64,000 nucleotides of DNA from Chalciporus piperatus (taxonomy: Eukaryota > Basidiomycota > Agaricomycetes > Boletales > Boletaceae). Every line of letters begins with the position of its first letter. The first letter of the stretch is position 1. Shown piece by piece: positions 33,801 to 46,215 of the stretch. The stretch is from the NCBI GenBank assembly GCA_038093975.1, contig JBBPTG010000013.1, positions 1-64,000 on the forward strand, read 5' to 3'. The notes beneath the pieces were generated by a model that did no database searches, had not been told where the DNA came from, and was given only the letters and a program-made list of their open reading frames with translations. The position numbers and the translations under genes are program-made.

Positions 33801-36800
33801 GTCCGTCGTCGCGTCGCTAGAGAAAGGCCGACCAGACTCGCTCCACACGTCGTCACGTTGGCTGAGACTGCTCTCAGGTCGTGGCTTCGAGTTGTGGTCG
33901 CGCATCGTCTTGACTTTGGTAATCCGTTCAAAGAGCTTGTTGATCTCTTCGTCCGGGAGATTGTCCAACGCAGGATCGAGGCCTAGTCGTGCCAGAGCAG
34001 CTTCTCGCTTAGCAAAGTTCCAGTCTACGTCGGCGTCACCTGCGGATGACGTTCTGGACGGCGGTCGAGTGGAGGGTGTAGGAGCCTCGCCGCCTTCGAG
34101 GTCTGCAGCAGATATGCTCAAGTGCAGATTGGAGCGAGCTGTCGCTCGATCACGCTGTTTCCGGACCTCCTCAGGGTTGTTAAACCGGAAGACATGGTTG
34201 TCGCCTGGTCCAAACCCGAACATCAATGACATTCACAGAGAATGCATAACATGGAACATACCGAGAATGATTCGGTAACCTGTCCGTAATTTATATGGCT
34301 GGAGACAGGGTCAGGACAAGGTCCCTTCAAACCGAAATCAAAACTGCTTGCCTGTCCTGGTGTAAGTTTCTTTCCGTTCAAGAACTACAGAATCAAGGTC
34401 AGTAGATTCCCACAAACCCCCAATACACGGCTTACCGTCACGCTATCTGGCATAGCATGCAACGTGACCTTGCCTTCGACATTCTCGAATGCGCAATGTT
34501 CTTCGGAAATGTTGTCCCCACTGAGCCGAATTGCGGCAGGCTTTTCGCTGTCCAGGCGTCCGACCTATCATATTATCTGAGTATTGGCGAACCATACAAG
34601 AACATCAGCATACATGCCATTGTGCGACCGAGCTTGAGTTGATAAAGCAAACACTCGCTCATCAATGGGTCTGTGTGCCAGTCATTCAGTCATGCGAACA
34701 ACTCAACGACACATATGCTCACCTTCGTTCTGATAAGGAGAAGGGGCTCATTCAGTAACACATCAGATTCTCAGACAGAAAATACTGACCAAATTCACCA
34801 AGTGAGGCATCTATAGAACAGCTTAGTGTGATGCGAGCTCAACCCACAGAGCAATACTCACCTTCTTCGGGGTATGTACGCCCACGAGGTTCTTCTCCAC
34901 CGTGATGCCCAACTCCTCCAACGCCTTCTCCCGCTCCTTTTGCACCTCTTGCGTCCTGACCAACTTCTCCTCCCATGTCTCGTTCAGGCCCTGCATCAAC
35001 TTCTCGCTCGCCTCCATCTGTTCCTGCAACTCCGCCTTCGTGACCGTCTTGATCTTCCCATCCTTTGTCTGATATGTCACCTTCTGTTTCTCCGGGGGTA
35101 TCTTCGGGTCGAACGTATCCTCTCCACTCGACGACGCCACGCGAGCTCGGAGCAACTCCAACTCTTCCTTGAGCTCGCGCACGAGCTTTGCGTTCGGGTC
35201 CTCGTTCACCACCGCCTTGTTCTTGATCTTCTTCGCCTGATCAGCATACCGTAGCGTACTCAACGTCTCCTCGTAATCAGCTGGCGAAATGGCAGCAATC
35301 ATGGCCGTCTTCGAGTTTCCACCCAAACTATCCTTGAGAAGCCACGTCAAGACCTAGCGTTGGACGACCAGTCAGCCAGGGGTCCTGGGGACAGACCAAA
35401 GAAACAGAGGAAATGATGTGCTCACAGAGTCACGATAGGGGACGAATTCATCGCCTTTGCCCTTCTTCCCCTTCTTGCCCACGTCCTGACTTGCGATGGC
35501 GAGTGCAGAAATGACCTTTCCGAGCGTCGTGAGTGACTTGTTGATGTTTGCTCCTTCCTTTAGACGTTGACCAGTCGCTCCTGTCGAGTTAGCTCTCTCT
35601 GAACCTGCCAAGTCGACCAAGCTGGCAAACGAATGTCAGCTCGATCAGAATCGCGGTTCAAGTGAACACGCACTTGATTCGAGATACTTTCTCGGTGTCC
35701 AAGTTACTGCTAACGTCGTGTCTCTTCATGGTCAGCAACAGCGTGAACACGGCGTGCGATCGAGAGGACCTAGACGCAACTGCTCCTTGAGCATTCCCAT
35801 GGTATGTGATCGAAGCAGCATGAAATGACGACTCACGTCTCGTTCATGTTCGTCGCAGCCACCGTACGCGCCTTGTTACCCTCGTCCATGAGCGTCATCA
35901 TCTCCTCATAACTGCTCACGACCAACTTGGACAAATCCTCGACGTATGGTCCAAGACTCGGATGTTCTCGAACACGCAAGTTCCCCCCATTCTTGGGGTT
36001 CAAGAGGTCGCGTACCTTCTCGTTGTATATCTGGGACCCAAGGCAGTTGCCGTGACGAGTTTCCTTGAGGAGGGGTGCGAGATGACGTACCTCGATGTAT
36101 GATACCTCTACCGTGAAATGGACATTGGGATCCAGAGCTAGCTTCTCTTCTACGCGTACAAACAACTCCGAACATGTTAAAGGTATAATTCCTTTGTCGG
36201 GTCCATCTGAGAGGGTGGGGTTAGTCGATGAGTGGCAACACACGAGTCGGCAGAGTACGTACATCCCATCATACTGTCATGGTGTAGTTCGTGAGTTCAT
36301 TGGAATGCTGTGAATCGTGCATCCTAGTACACACCTATATGATTTACCAGAACCTATCAAGGTTTGTACGTCAGGACATGACGCTACCCCCGCACAGGAA
36401 GTCACTCACCAGTCTGTCCATCTACGCGCGCGCGTGCGCCGCATTTCAGTACGCCAAACAATCATCCGGCGACCAACCCAAAGAGCACTCACAAGCCAAA
36501 ATACACGCATTAAATCCCGCAAACCCATGGTCCAATAATTCCTTCCCAAGGTCGTCGTACAACGTCTGCTGAGAACAATAGCCCGGCTCGTCGCGAGGTC
36601 CAGCAGACCAGTAACTTTTGTCAAAGCTGAATGGCATCGTTTTCCTCTCCGTGGCACGCTTGGTGTCCTGGGAAGACCCTGTCTCTGGGGGATCGAGGAA
36701 CGTCTGGTTGCCCTGCATGCGAATGAGCGGTTTTGCGCCCCGTCCGAGCTCTGCATGATGGATTTGAGAGAGAAGAGGAAGGAGAGAATGAGTGGTGAGG

Positions 36801-36897
36801 GATTTCGAGAGATGGCGGGTGTATGAGGCATACCGCGACTGTTGAGAGGTCTACATCGTACAACGACCTTGATGTTTCCGTCTCCGACTTCCGCCAT
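30859..36897 (-). CDS. Kinesin-3 motor (Unc104/KIF1A type) with FHA and PH domains
   Basis: Plus-end microtubule motor that carries vesicles and endosomes. I estimate about 1,600 residues. The motor domain starts at [19 protein letters not shown] and has the P-loop [27 protein letters not shown] switch [21 protein letters not shown] (switch II) and [15 protein letters not shown] neck coiled coil follows ([13 protein letters not shown]), then an FHA domain ([25 protein letters not shown]), KIF1-type central domains in the 908-codon exon beginning near 34232, and a C-terminal PH domain ([32 protein letters not shown]). The P-loop is built from three consecutive micro-exons: 36421-36410 (12 nt), 36353-36335 (19 nt) and 36273-36263 (11 nt). 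Confidence 0.95.
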
Positions 36898-37408
36898 CGT
36901 TATGGTCTAGACTGAGCACCCCCAGAAGAGAGACTAGTGGCCGTATGCCTCTATGCAAGAAAGATTAGACGTGTATGACAATGAGAGCAAAAAAGCGAAA
37001 GGAAGGATAATATGGTAGTAGTAGATGGAATAAGGCTTTCACAAGGAAATGCGCTGGCCCAGGCGGTGGGTACCGGTCATTACGCATCTAGCTTGTTTGG
37101 TACACTTCAAACGGCAACTCGCGTGTCTGCGAGTCCACAACGGATGCCGCTGATCACAATAGATAATAACTGCTGCTACAATAGATTTGTCAAAACAGAA
37201 TACAGCCGGTGGTATACGGGGAGAAGAGTAGTATAACAACCACTGCAGGCAGTACTTCTATATCGTGAATGTCGGTCGAGATGTCACATGGTCGGTTTCG
37301 CGTGGATGGGCGTGCCATGGTGTCTGTAACCCAGTGGCAGACTCACGATGATCCACAAAACAATGCAGATAAGAACGGGTGTAACAATGCACTGACAGTC
37401 GTGCGAGG
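36898..37408. other. Intergenic region, kinesin promoter
   Basis: About 0.5 kb between the kinesin start and the IMP3 stop, both on the minus strand. It should contain the kinesin promoter; no other feature is seen. Confidence 0.4.
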
Positions 37409-38208
37409 TTACAGGAGATCGAAATCGTCGAGCTGAATGATGACTGTTAGAAATGAAGAGGAAACAATGGCGATACCAACCTCGTCGTTGTATGTCATGA
37501 TCGTCCTCTTCAGCTTGGACGTGTCTACCCAGGTGACAAAGTCCTCCATGTGCCTGAGGGTCTGATAAGATAGGTAAGCAATACCGAGCAGGAAAGACGT
37601 GCCTTGTGACGAGGAAGGCTGGATCAGTGATTGTATCGGGACCGACGCGGACATGGCCCTGTTCTATGAATTTTGCGGCCTGATGTTCGTGTGCGGGTGG
37701 GTGATGAGATGAATAGGAGAGAGAGAAGGCACGTACTGCACTGACAGTTTCTGCCATTTTAGACATGCACATGAATACGGCGAGGCGGCGACGGCAAAAA
37801 GCAGCGACGGTGAGCTTGTTATCGACGTCGCTCAATTTTGCTTGTGAGTTGAGTACGCCCATGTCGTAGAGTTTTGACAGCAGTTGACCCTCCATCTTTG
37901 CACGAAAGGGGTCCTGAGCTGGTAACACGGAGAGACGGTGTGCATATGAGCGGAGTGAGCCACATAGTTTGTTATACCTGCTCGGATGGTGAGTCGCGTG
38001 GATATGTCGGCTGTATGAACGTACTTGTGATAGTCTTCCCTGTTCTGGAGGTGGTATCTTCGGATGACCTTGATCTCGCGTAGGCTTGTGTCCTGTTTCC
38101 ACTGCTCGGGTTGGTCGACTGTCGTTGATGGGGATTGGATCGACTTACTGAGAGAAAGTCTACTTTTTTGAGTAGCTTTTCTTCGTGATACTTGAACTGT
38201 CGAACCAT
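37409..38208 (-). CDS. IMP3: U3 snoRNP protein IMP3
   Basis: Component of the SSU processome that helps U3 snoRNA pair with pre-rRNA. Related to ribosomal protein uS4. Exon 1 encodes [20 protein letters not shown]; the next exons give [59 protein letters not shown], the S4 RNA-binding region [20 protein letters not shown] with [20 protein letters not shown], and the end [20 protein letters not shown] followed by IDDFDLL. Length and order match yeast Imp3 (183 residues). The LIM-binding gene starts 380 bp away in the opposite direction. Confidence 0.94.
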
Positions 38209-38588
38209 GAGGAGGAGGATATGATATTGGTATGAATACTATGATATGTTTTTGATGTTTTTTTCACCAAGAAGTTCAGCAACGAGTTCTTGGTGGTCGA
38301 GCACGTGGCGGGTGGCTATTGCTGTTGTTGTCTGCCTCGTCGACGTCCGACCGAGACTGACATATATTTCTTAAAAAAACGCAGATACCGTCACATCTCT
38401 GAATATCTTCAGTCCTTGATATCTTTGTCGTTTATTTCTTATATTTTCTGCATTTCCCCTCTCCGATTCGATCCAACACGGCTCTCTCTCCTCCGCGCCA
38501 AAATTGCACCCGCCCTTTCCACCCCGCCGTCTGCCTCGACGCTCTGTTCTCTCCTCCCCCCCCCCTTCCCCCAGGTTGACCATCCCAA
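38209..38588. promoter_or_regulatory. Divergent promoter of IMP3 (-) and the LIM-binding gene (+)
   Basis: 380 bp between start codons. The right part (38440-38580) is strongly pyrimidine-rich with a run of C at 38557-38567, likely the 5' leader of the plus-strand gene. Confidence 0.5.
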
Positions 38589-41500
38589 ATGAACGTCCGT
38601 TCGGGTCCTCCTGACCTCCTCCGTACTCAGCAGAGCATGCCACAGCTCGGCCAAGTACCCATGAACTCTCCCCACTTTCTCCCCACACAACAGCAGCACC
38701 AGCAACAGCAGCAGCATATCGGCCTTATGCAAAATGCTGCTAATTCATCTATTCCAATGCTACAATCCGCCATGCAGAACAACACTCCAACAACCCTTCA
38801 AGCGACGGCTGCAAGGTACCAGATACATCAGTCTGCTCTACAACAGGGTCAGAACACCCAGATGAACGCATCCGCGACTCCCCCCGGCGCATCTCACATG
38901 GTTCACCTCGGACATAACCCGCTCCAACCCATGGCTTTCCATGCAGGCATGATGCAGCAAGGCATCAATGGCGTACAGGTTCGACGTGTGCAGTCTCATC
39001 CTCAGGGCCTCAACCAAGCTGCATCCCATGTCCCCGGTATTCACCCCTCTCACCCCTCTCTCAACGGCATCAACATGTCCATCAATCAACAGGCAAACAT
39101 GTCCGCTCACCTGCGACAACAATCTCAGCAACCCATCATGTCCCGTATCCCTCCTTCCATTCCGACATCAATGCCCCAAGATTTAATGGCTCGCCAACCA
39201 AGCGCTACCGGTGTACCACAGAACCCTCTCAGAAATCCGACTGCCCCTCCACAGTTAATCGGTAGTCTATCTCAAGGAATGCCGCAGCAAGCCCTACAGC
39301 AGGGCTTATCGCAAAACTCTTTTCAGCCCTCCGTCCCCGGTCATCCTCACCACGCCCCCTCCTCCCTAACATCGTCCCCTCGTCCAGGTACACACCCACA
39401 ACAGCAGCATCCCGCGTCGACCATGATCATGAACCAACCTGGCCCATCCCAATCAGCGGGTCCTCGTCCGATGAGTCATCCAGAGAATGCATTCGTCGGC
39501 CTCCAGAACAATCATTTCCAGCAGAATATCGTACCCGGCACAAATCGAATACCAAATACGAACGCTGCCGCATTCCCCTTTGCTTCCCCTGCGCCACAAA
39601 ATGAGATACCCCAGTCCATGGGTGAGGGCCTCCCGACATCGTCCAATCCATCGATTCGCCCTTCATTTCAACCGACCCCTGCACAACAGTTTGAGCAGCT
39701 TCAACAAAACGACAACTTTGGGGGTCATTTTGCTCTGCAGTCGCAAGGAAATCCTCCCCCGCCAGCACGTCCCCCATCACATCCCAGTGCACATGGCAAT
39801 CCTGTCCCATCACGGCAAATGCCACCTCCCCATCGACATTCTCCGTCAGATCCTATGGCTGCGCATGTACAGCAACAGCGACCACAATCTCAACCACAAG
39901 GACCACCAGGTCGCCCACCATCTCAGGGTGGTCCATCCCACACACCGCGGAGCTCTCAATCACAACTTCCGCCTACCCCTGGAATCCTCTCTTCCGCGCG
40001 GATAACACCTCATACCCAACCACCTCAGTCATCTCCTCGCCAGCAACAACGGTCCCCATCAGTACAGCAGCCTATAGCACCTCGGCCACCGCAGGGGCAA
40101 CCTAATCCGGCTGGCACCAATGCCGCTTCTTCGGAAGCGAGTACGTCACAATCGCAACCCTCCGTCATTCCACGGCCGGTGTGAGTTCTTCATGCTGCTA
40201 TCGTTTTTGGAACCAGATCCTGATTCTTTGCATGAGAAGGATGACCATGCCGGTAGGGCTCGGCCAGGGGCTCATTCGCTTACTACAATTTAGCGGGCAA
40301 CTCTCGAATGAGAATCCTCAAGTCAGTTCTCTTCCTCGGGTGCCCGGCCGGGCTTCTTACTAACTTGCATTTTCGCGCCTTCTTCGGTAGAAACATCAAT
40401 TATCATTTTGGACGGGGCTCGTGCAGGAATATTTTACGCCAAAGGCGATCATGAAGGTTACCTTGTGGAAAGATAACCAGAGGAACGAAGCAAAGCCATT
40501 TGGTACGTCACTCTCCGTTCTTTGGCAGTGCAAATGACAACGTCGTTATTAATCCCCGATGACACCGCAGAAATCGGCGTTCCCATCTTGCCCCGGTTTT
40601 TTCTGGTGACCACGCAATCGGGTGTCAAGTCGATGGCACTGTCGCTCGATGGCGCGCGAGAAAGACTCGTTGCCCAATACCACGCTGTCGTCGAATGTGT
40701 GAGCGCCGTGTGGACGTACAAGTACAACAACGGATATACGGTCACGCTTCGAGGCCCCCTGACAGTCCACGTCTTCATTGTCCCAGTCACGACCTCCCCT
40801 TCACAATCCCAGCAGGCTTCATTTACGCTCAGGTTTGACCAACTCCAGTTTGACGCACATACGCACGAAAAGTTCATTTCCCTCGATTCTATCAACGGTC
40901 AACGGAGCATTGAATCACCTTCACCCAAGACGCGTAATGCACCCACCCCCACACCGAACGGTGCATCAATTGGTCAACGACTAGATGAGGATAGACAATG
41001 GGACGAGCCACGCGTTCTGATCGATCAAGCATCAATACCAGGTGAACCGGTCAACGCGTTCGGCATACCCCAAGCTACTATGCGATGTCTAGAGGTCCGT
41101 GCCGCTCGAAATCTCTGCAGTGATGATCCGAACCCGTCTTCGTTTTTCTAGCTTGCCGAAAGCGTCAGTCAGATGACAGACTTGATCACCTTCGCAAACG
41201 AAACGCGACTAGGGCCGATGGGTAGCTACGCCACTCCCGAATACATATGAATACCCCACCTGACAAAATCCTCCACGTAGATGCGCTCTCAGCGCTAGCA
41301 AAGAAACTCCGGGAGGGACAACATAACCCCTCCTTCAACGGTGGTTACATGGTTCCAGTTCCTGGCAGTGGTTACGGACCCGGGGGTTTCCAGGGCTATG
41401 GCGGACCTCCAACGTCAGCACTGTATCCAGGCATGTCGCCGTCGCTTGTTCCGATACATTCTATGCCATCTGGCCATTCACCTCAACACATTCCGCCGCC

Positions 41501-41717
41501 GCCCTCTGCTGATACCCCCCAAAAGCAGAGTAAGCTCCCCAACTCCGGCCCCGCTCCCCCACCACCTAATCAGCCTCCCGCTCCTTCGCAGGCGGGACTG
41601 ACCCCCACGATGGCCACGGCAACGCTCAAGCGCAAACCCAACGATACCAACTCGCCGACAATGGGCAACGCTGAACCACAATCAAAAAAGACTCGCAAGC
41701 AAAAGCGGAACGGTTAA
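38589..41717 (+). CDS. LIM-domain-binding (LDB/SEUSS-type) transcriptional co-regulator
   Basis: Nuclear adaptor expected to dimerise and bridge transcription factors. The first exon encodes about 530 residues of Gln/Pro/Ser/His-rich disordered sequence (QQQHQQQQQH near residue 37). A LIM-binding domain follows over several exons: YFTPKAIMKVTLWK, EIGVPILPRFFLVTTQSGVK, ALSLDGARERLVAQYHAVVE, VTLRGPLTVHVFIVP and FTLRFDQLQFDAHTHEKFI. The tail (LHVDALSALAKKLREG, then Pro-rich sequence) ends in a basic KKTRKQKRNG, a likely nuclear signal. In other fungi similar proteins control filamentous growth and adhesion. The exact splice sites around 40200-40500 and 41150-41250 were only roughly placed. Confidence 0.85.
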
Positions 41718-42196
41718 CATCTGCGGAAAACATCTTGTGGAATATCTTGTGTTGTCGCTATCGATGGAAGTACATATATTGATTGTGCATGGTCGTCATC
41801 CAGCCACTTCCCCACTCGTCTGTATTTGACTGTTACTTACATATATCTTTCTATCTCTCGTGCTGCTCGGATTACGGTTGGGGTGCTTCATCAATGTGTT
41901 ATTTATAGCTTTCTGTACCAGTACCAATGCTTTCTTAACTGTTGCGAGAGATTATGCATATGCGGCGATTGGGTGGGTTGAGTGCGTGATCGATCTTGTA
42001 AAGCTGATCCGTACTACGGCATTACACTCCGCCGAGTCTAAATTACAAGCTCGCAATGGGATTGACACATGGTTATGCATTTATGTTTCAAGGCCTCGCA
42101 TGCTTTCCAAATGATTAATGAAGCGCCATATCATCAGAAACACTACCAAATTCCAGAATATAGAGAAGGGGAACAATAGAGTAAAGGAGATGCATG
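41718..42196. other. 3' region between convergent genes
   Basis: 480 bp between the LIM-binding stop and the PNUTS-like stop. AT-richer; nothing else seen. Confidence 0.4.
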
Positions 42197-45100
42197 CTAA
42201 AAGACAGGTTCATGGCTAAAATCGCATTGATCTCCATATCTGCATCTGTAATCACGAAAAAGAAAAATCATCAGCTTTCTTTTGTTCGTTTCGTTTAATG
42301 GTGATGCATGCTCGCCTTCCTTCAGCAAAGAAACTGCATGATCTTCGTTTACTACTTCTATAAGGACCGTCGTCACCCCCCCGGCCGCCGCCGCCGCCGC
42401 CGCGTCCGCGTACCCCACGTCCACGTCCCCTGTCTGCTGACCACCGACCTCGGGCAGAGGGATCGTCGCCCAAAAAGTCCTGTCCAAACTCTAGGAACTG
42501 ACCCGAGGCATCACCCCAGTTCTGACCCGGCGCACCACCAAACTGTGCTGATGGCTGTCCTGCTCCACCTGGCGCTTGACCGGGGTTGAGCAAAGCCTGA
42601 GCTTGCTGCATCAACTGCTGCATCTGGTCTGGTGGTATCGACGATAGAATGTTTGGGTCGAAATCCATCGGGATACCCCCACCGTTCATGGCGTGGTCAC
42701 CTCCGACCGCGCCAAGCTGATTCACGAGGTCTGCAACAGACATCTGTGGTGCTAACGCGTCTCCACTCCAGAAGACGATGTCGCACTCGGGCCCGACCGT
42801 CATCATCTTGACATCTCCATCAACTTCCTCCTCCGGGATCGTCCCCGCAGGCTCTGCAGGGCTGTCTGGTATCTGTGCCGCACTCATGTACAGAGCACCC
42901 AGCGCGGTTTGCTCGCGCTCCTCCTGGACGTTCTTCTCCACGCTCTGTTGGCCGCGTTGCGTCAGTTCAATATCTATCGGGATATCCATGGCTGTACGGC
43001 GAAGTGGGGCCCTTGCTGTCAGCGATTGAACACGTTTCGTTATGATCACGGGAGACTCACTTATTGGGTCCGTCCAGTCAATGAGTTCTTCGAACAAATG
43101 TGCATGCAACGCCGCCCCTTCTCCCCGATCAAGATCGCGAAGACTGTGCGCAGTATGTGTACCCTAACGAACAAACCCGCAACACGCGACATCAATGTAC
43201 AGTACACGTGAAAATAGAGCAAAGCGCTGACATCTACTGGATCATCGTCGTAGACCGCTCGCTCGATCAGCCGGATAGATTCCAGTTGACCGTCCGGCGC
43301 CCAGGACACCGACTTTCTCTTCGCCTTACCGTTGGCGTTGTTGTTCGTTGTTGCAGGTGGTGTGCTAGCTGCCGGAACCGGGGGAGGCGTCGACACAGCC
43401 GGAGATGCTTTCCGTTTACCCATCGACTTGAGCGCTTCTTGAAATGGATCGATCGACGAAGGTTGTGCGACATTCGTGTCTAGCTCCTTGTTCGCGGGGC
43501 CAGGGGCCTTCTTGAAACTCGGTAACTTTGGTTTCGGTTTCGGAGCGGAGAAGAATGACGAGTCCGATCTTGAGTCCTTGACGGGCAGGGATATTGGCCT
43601 AGCCTCCTTCTTCACAGTTACCTTGGAGGACGACGGTGCAGGCGTCACAGCAACCTTCTTTGCAGGAGGTGCTGCCTTTGTAGTCGGAGGCTCGCTCAGC
43701 TTCCGTTTCTTCAGCTTCGAATCTGTCAACGAGTTAGCGCTCGTCCATTAACCGAACAGACTGACGTGACCTACCCTCCGGTTGATTGCTTTCTCCCTGT
43801 TTCGTGGCCGTTTCGACCAACTGCCGCCACTTCCGCTCTAAATTGGATGCCATATCCTTGATCGCTGCAGTCGGACGACAACAAACGGACAATAGTTAGA
43901 TACATGAGGTTTTTCGCTTAGATTATGATACGACAGACGAGCACGTTTCAATGCAGGGGCAGACGTATGTATATCTCCATTGGACGCGAGGATCGAGAGG
44001 GTTGGGCAGAAACAAAAGCTCACCTGGTGCTGGCGGTTCCTTGACTAATTTGACGATTATCTTGCCCAGCTTCGAAATCTTCAATGCATCGACCGTCATA
44101 GGGAGCCTGTCCACGATCTAAAGAGAGCATATTAGGCTAATCCCGTGCCTCCTTAAGCCAAACAGAACTGACATGGAGCAATGGCATTATGGTTTCAACT
44201 AAAAGACTATCGCTCTTAGCCATAAGACCAGCTTTCAGCCATTCGCGAGTGACGTCCATCGCAGCGCCATTCTCTAACCAAGCTCGGAAATAATGATTGC
44301 CGGCGTTGTCTCTGACTTTCGTCAATATCTCTAGCCGTGTTATCGGGTCAACATCTTGAGAGCCAAACTCGTCGATCTGCGAAACGAGAGAGTTGACAGC
44401 GCCAGCTCCGGTAAATGAATGGGGCTGAAGAAGGGGTCTGATATCAGCTGAGAATTTGTCCTTTCGAGCCTGAGGGTTAATCGAGATTGCGGGTGTACCT
44501 GTCGAAGTTGATGACGTGAATGAAGAGTAAAAGGAAGATAGGGTACCGGTCATGGAAGTGGAGGGGGAATGAAGGACATGAGGAGAGAGCGTGGCAGGCA
44601 CTTGAGGTTGTGATTGTGATTGTTGATGCTGTGTGGAATGTGAATAAAAATGCGATGGAAGAACATATGAAGGATTAATCGATAATGTAGGCTGCTGATA
44701 TTGATATTGTGATGGTTGTGGCCGTGACTGAGATGGTTGTTGCGCCGCTGCCCCGAGTTGGTTTGAAGACAGTGAATATTGTCGACTCGTTTCTGAGTCA
44801 CTGATCGTCGTCAAAGCAGGGCTGTCAGAATATATTAGCTGTCGTGTGACGGAAAATGATTGATGTCCGTACTCGATCATTAATTGAGGCTGAGCGGGAG
44901 CAGGGGGTGGAGGAGAGGCCACCTGTTGGGACGTCGATGGCTGCGACATGGATGTGCTCGTTGCACCATTCAACGTTGAATAACTCGAGAGGGGGAGAGG
45001 AGCGGGTGCATTCGACCAGGACATGGCGCCGTAGGGCATGGCATTGTATGGTGCAGGAACGGTGGAGATGAAAAAGCTCTGATACGGGTGGGCATAGTAC

Positions 45101-45420
45101 GATTGCGGGGGCGTTGATATTGACGTGGAGGTTGAAGGACCTGTGCAAGAGAGTATCAGCTGGCTTGTTGGACGTGCATGGGAGGAAGTGGGCGTAGTTG
45201 GTAATGGGCGCTTAGAAGAATGCTCACCGGATATGTCGCCCAATCCAAAGTCGGCCAAATCCAAGCTCGACTGCGCAGCAGCAGACCCTCCTGCGGCGCC
45301 GTTGGGCTGACGGTCTTTCCAGTCGTTGTTTGAAGGCGGCGGACCGTCAACACGAACGTGTTGGGAGTCGGTGACATTCTGGGGCCATTGACTTGGCACA
45401 TTCGGGTACATACTATCCAT
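42197..45420 (-). CDS. PP1 regulatory subunit of PNUTS/PPP1R10 type
   Basis: Nuclear targeting subunit for protein phosphatase 1, linked in fission yeast (Ppn1) to transcription termination. After a Ser/Gln/Pro-rich N terminus of about 300 residues comes a TFIIS N-terminal (LW) domain: TRLEILTKVRDNAGNHYFRA, ESLLVETIMPLLHV-like, then IDRLPMTVDALKISKLGKII. Next is a basic linker (KLKKRKLSEPP) and a PP1-docking motif of the RVxF class, RKSVSWAPDG. The C-terminal part is Met/Gln-rich (PPDQMQQLMQQAQALL) and RGG-rich, and ends in a CCCH zinc finger CSFFAEGRCRYGDQCDFSH, finished by the last exon 42245-42197. That exon is joined through a GC-AG intron. The order of domains is that of PNUTS, so I am fairly sure of the family. 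Confidence 0.87.
42371..42427. repeat. GCC/CCG-rich triplet run encoding RGG repeats
   Basis: Low-complexity codons in the PNUTS-like gene (minus strand) encode RGRGRGVRGRGGGGGG. The run includes an uninterrupted series of CCG triplets and may vary in length between strains. Confidence 0.7.
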
Positions 45421-46215
45421 CTGGACAGATTTTCTCTTTTTTCTGCCGTTCCTTGGTTCTCAAGCGTTTTTGGGCAACACTAAACGGCTTATTTCTGTGC
45501 AAACGAGACGCGGGAAAGCAGAGAAGAAACGCAGACGGTATACAAGCCTTTATCACCTTTCGCAGAGCGTCCAACAGGTCGCCACGCTCAACCGCCTGCG
45601 AGTTCTGTCTCTGTGATGGTGCTGAGGGTCGGTGCGCACTGACCAGTCGGAGCGACCATTAGTTTACCATCCTTTCAATCTCCGCTTAGAGCGAGGTTTG
45701 AATTAAGTCAGCGGCATGCCGGCACGGCCTGCTCCTCCCACTGGAAGCGGTGCGCAGGATCCTTTCTGGAGTGATCGTCCATGGCTCGAAAGCCGAGGAT
45801 GTCTCTGTTCCATGGCCCTGGCCACGACGAACAGCTCCGAAAGTCTGACGTGCGTGGATCATACGGTCGTGGCCTCAATACGGGATGGCATGCTGCGACA
45901 ACCCTTTATAATGAACTATTAGTCCTGGCGGCACGTTCCTAGGCCCTGGCTCTCTCGAACCCACACACGTATTTACTCGAGAACGAGTAATCATTTTGCA
46001 GGTACGTTGGATCATTCTCATTGACTAGCCGGCATAATTGTAGGAATAGCTATGCTTACCTGATGGTTAGTTGGGTTTCAATAAGGAACCTAATAATCAT
46101 CAACAAACAAAAGCTTATAATTGCAGCTATCAACAACACTAGTCGATTTTCGCACTACCAAGTCCTTCCTTGTCCCTCTCTCCCAAACTACTACAAACGC
46201 GTCTCCCCACTACCA
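45421..46215. promoter_or_regulatory. Divergent promoter region of the PNUTS-like (-) and HMG-box (+) genes
   Basis: 0.8 kb between start codons. A pyrimidine-rich leader precedes the HMG gene (46160-46210). Short chance frames only. Confidence 0.45.
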
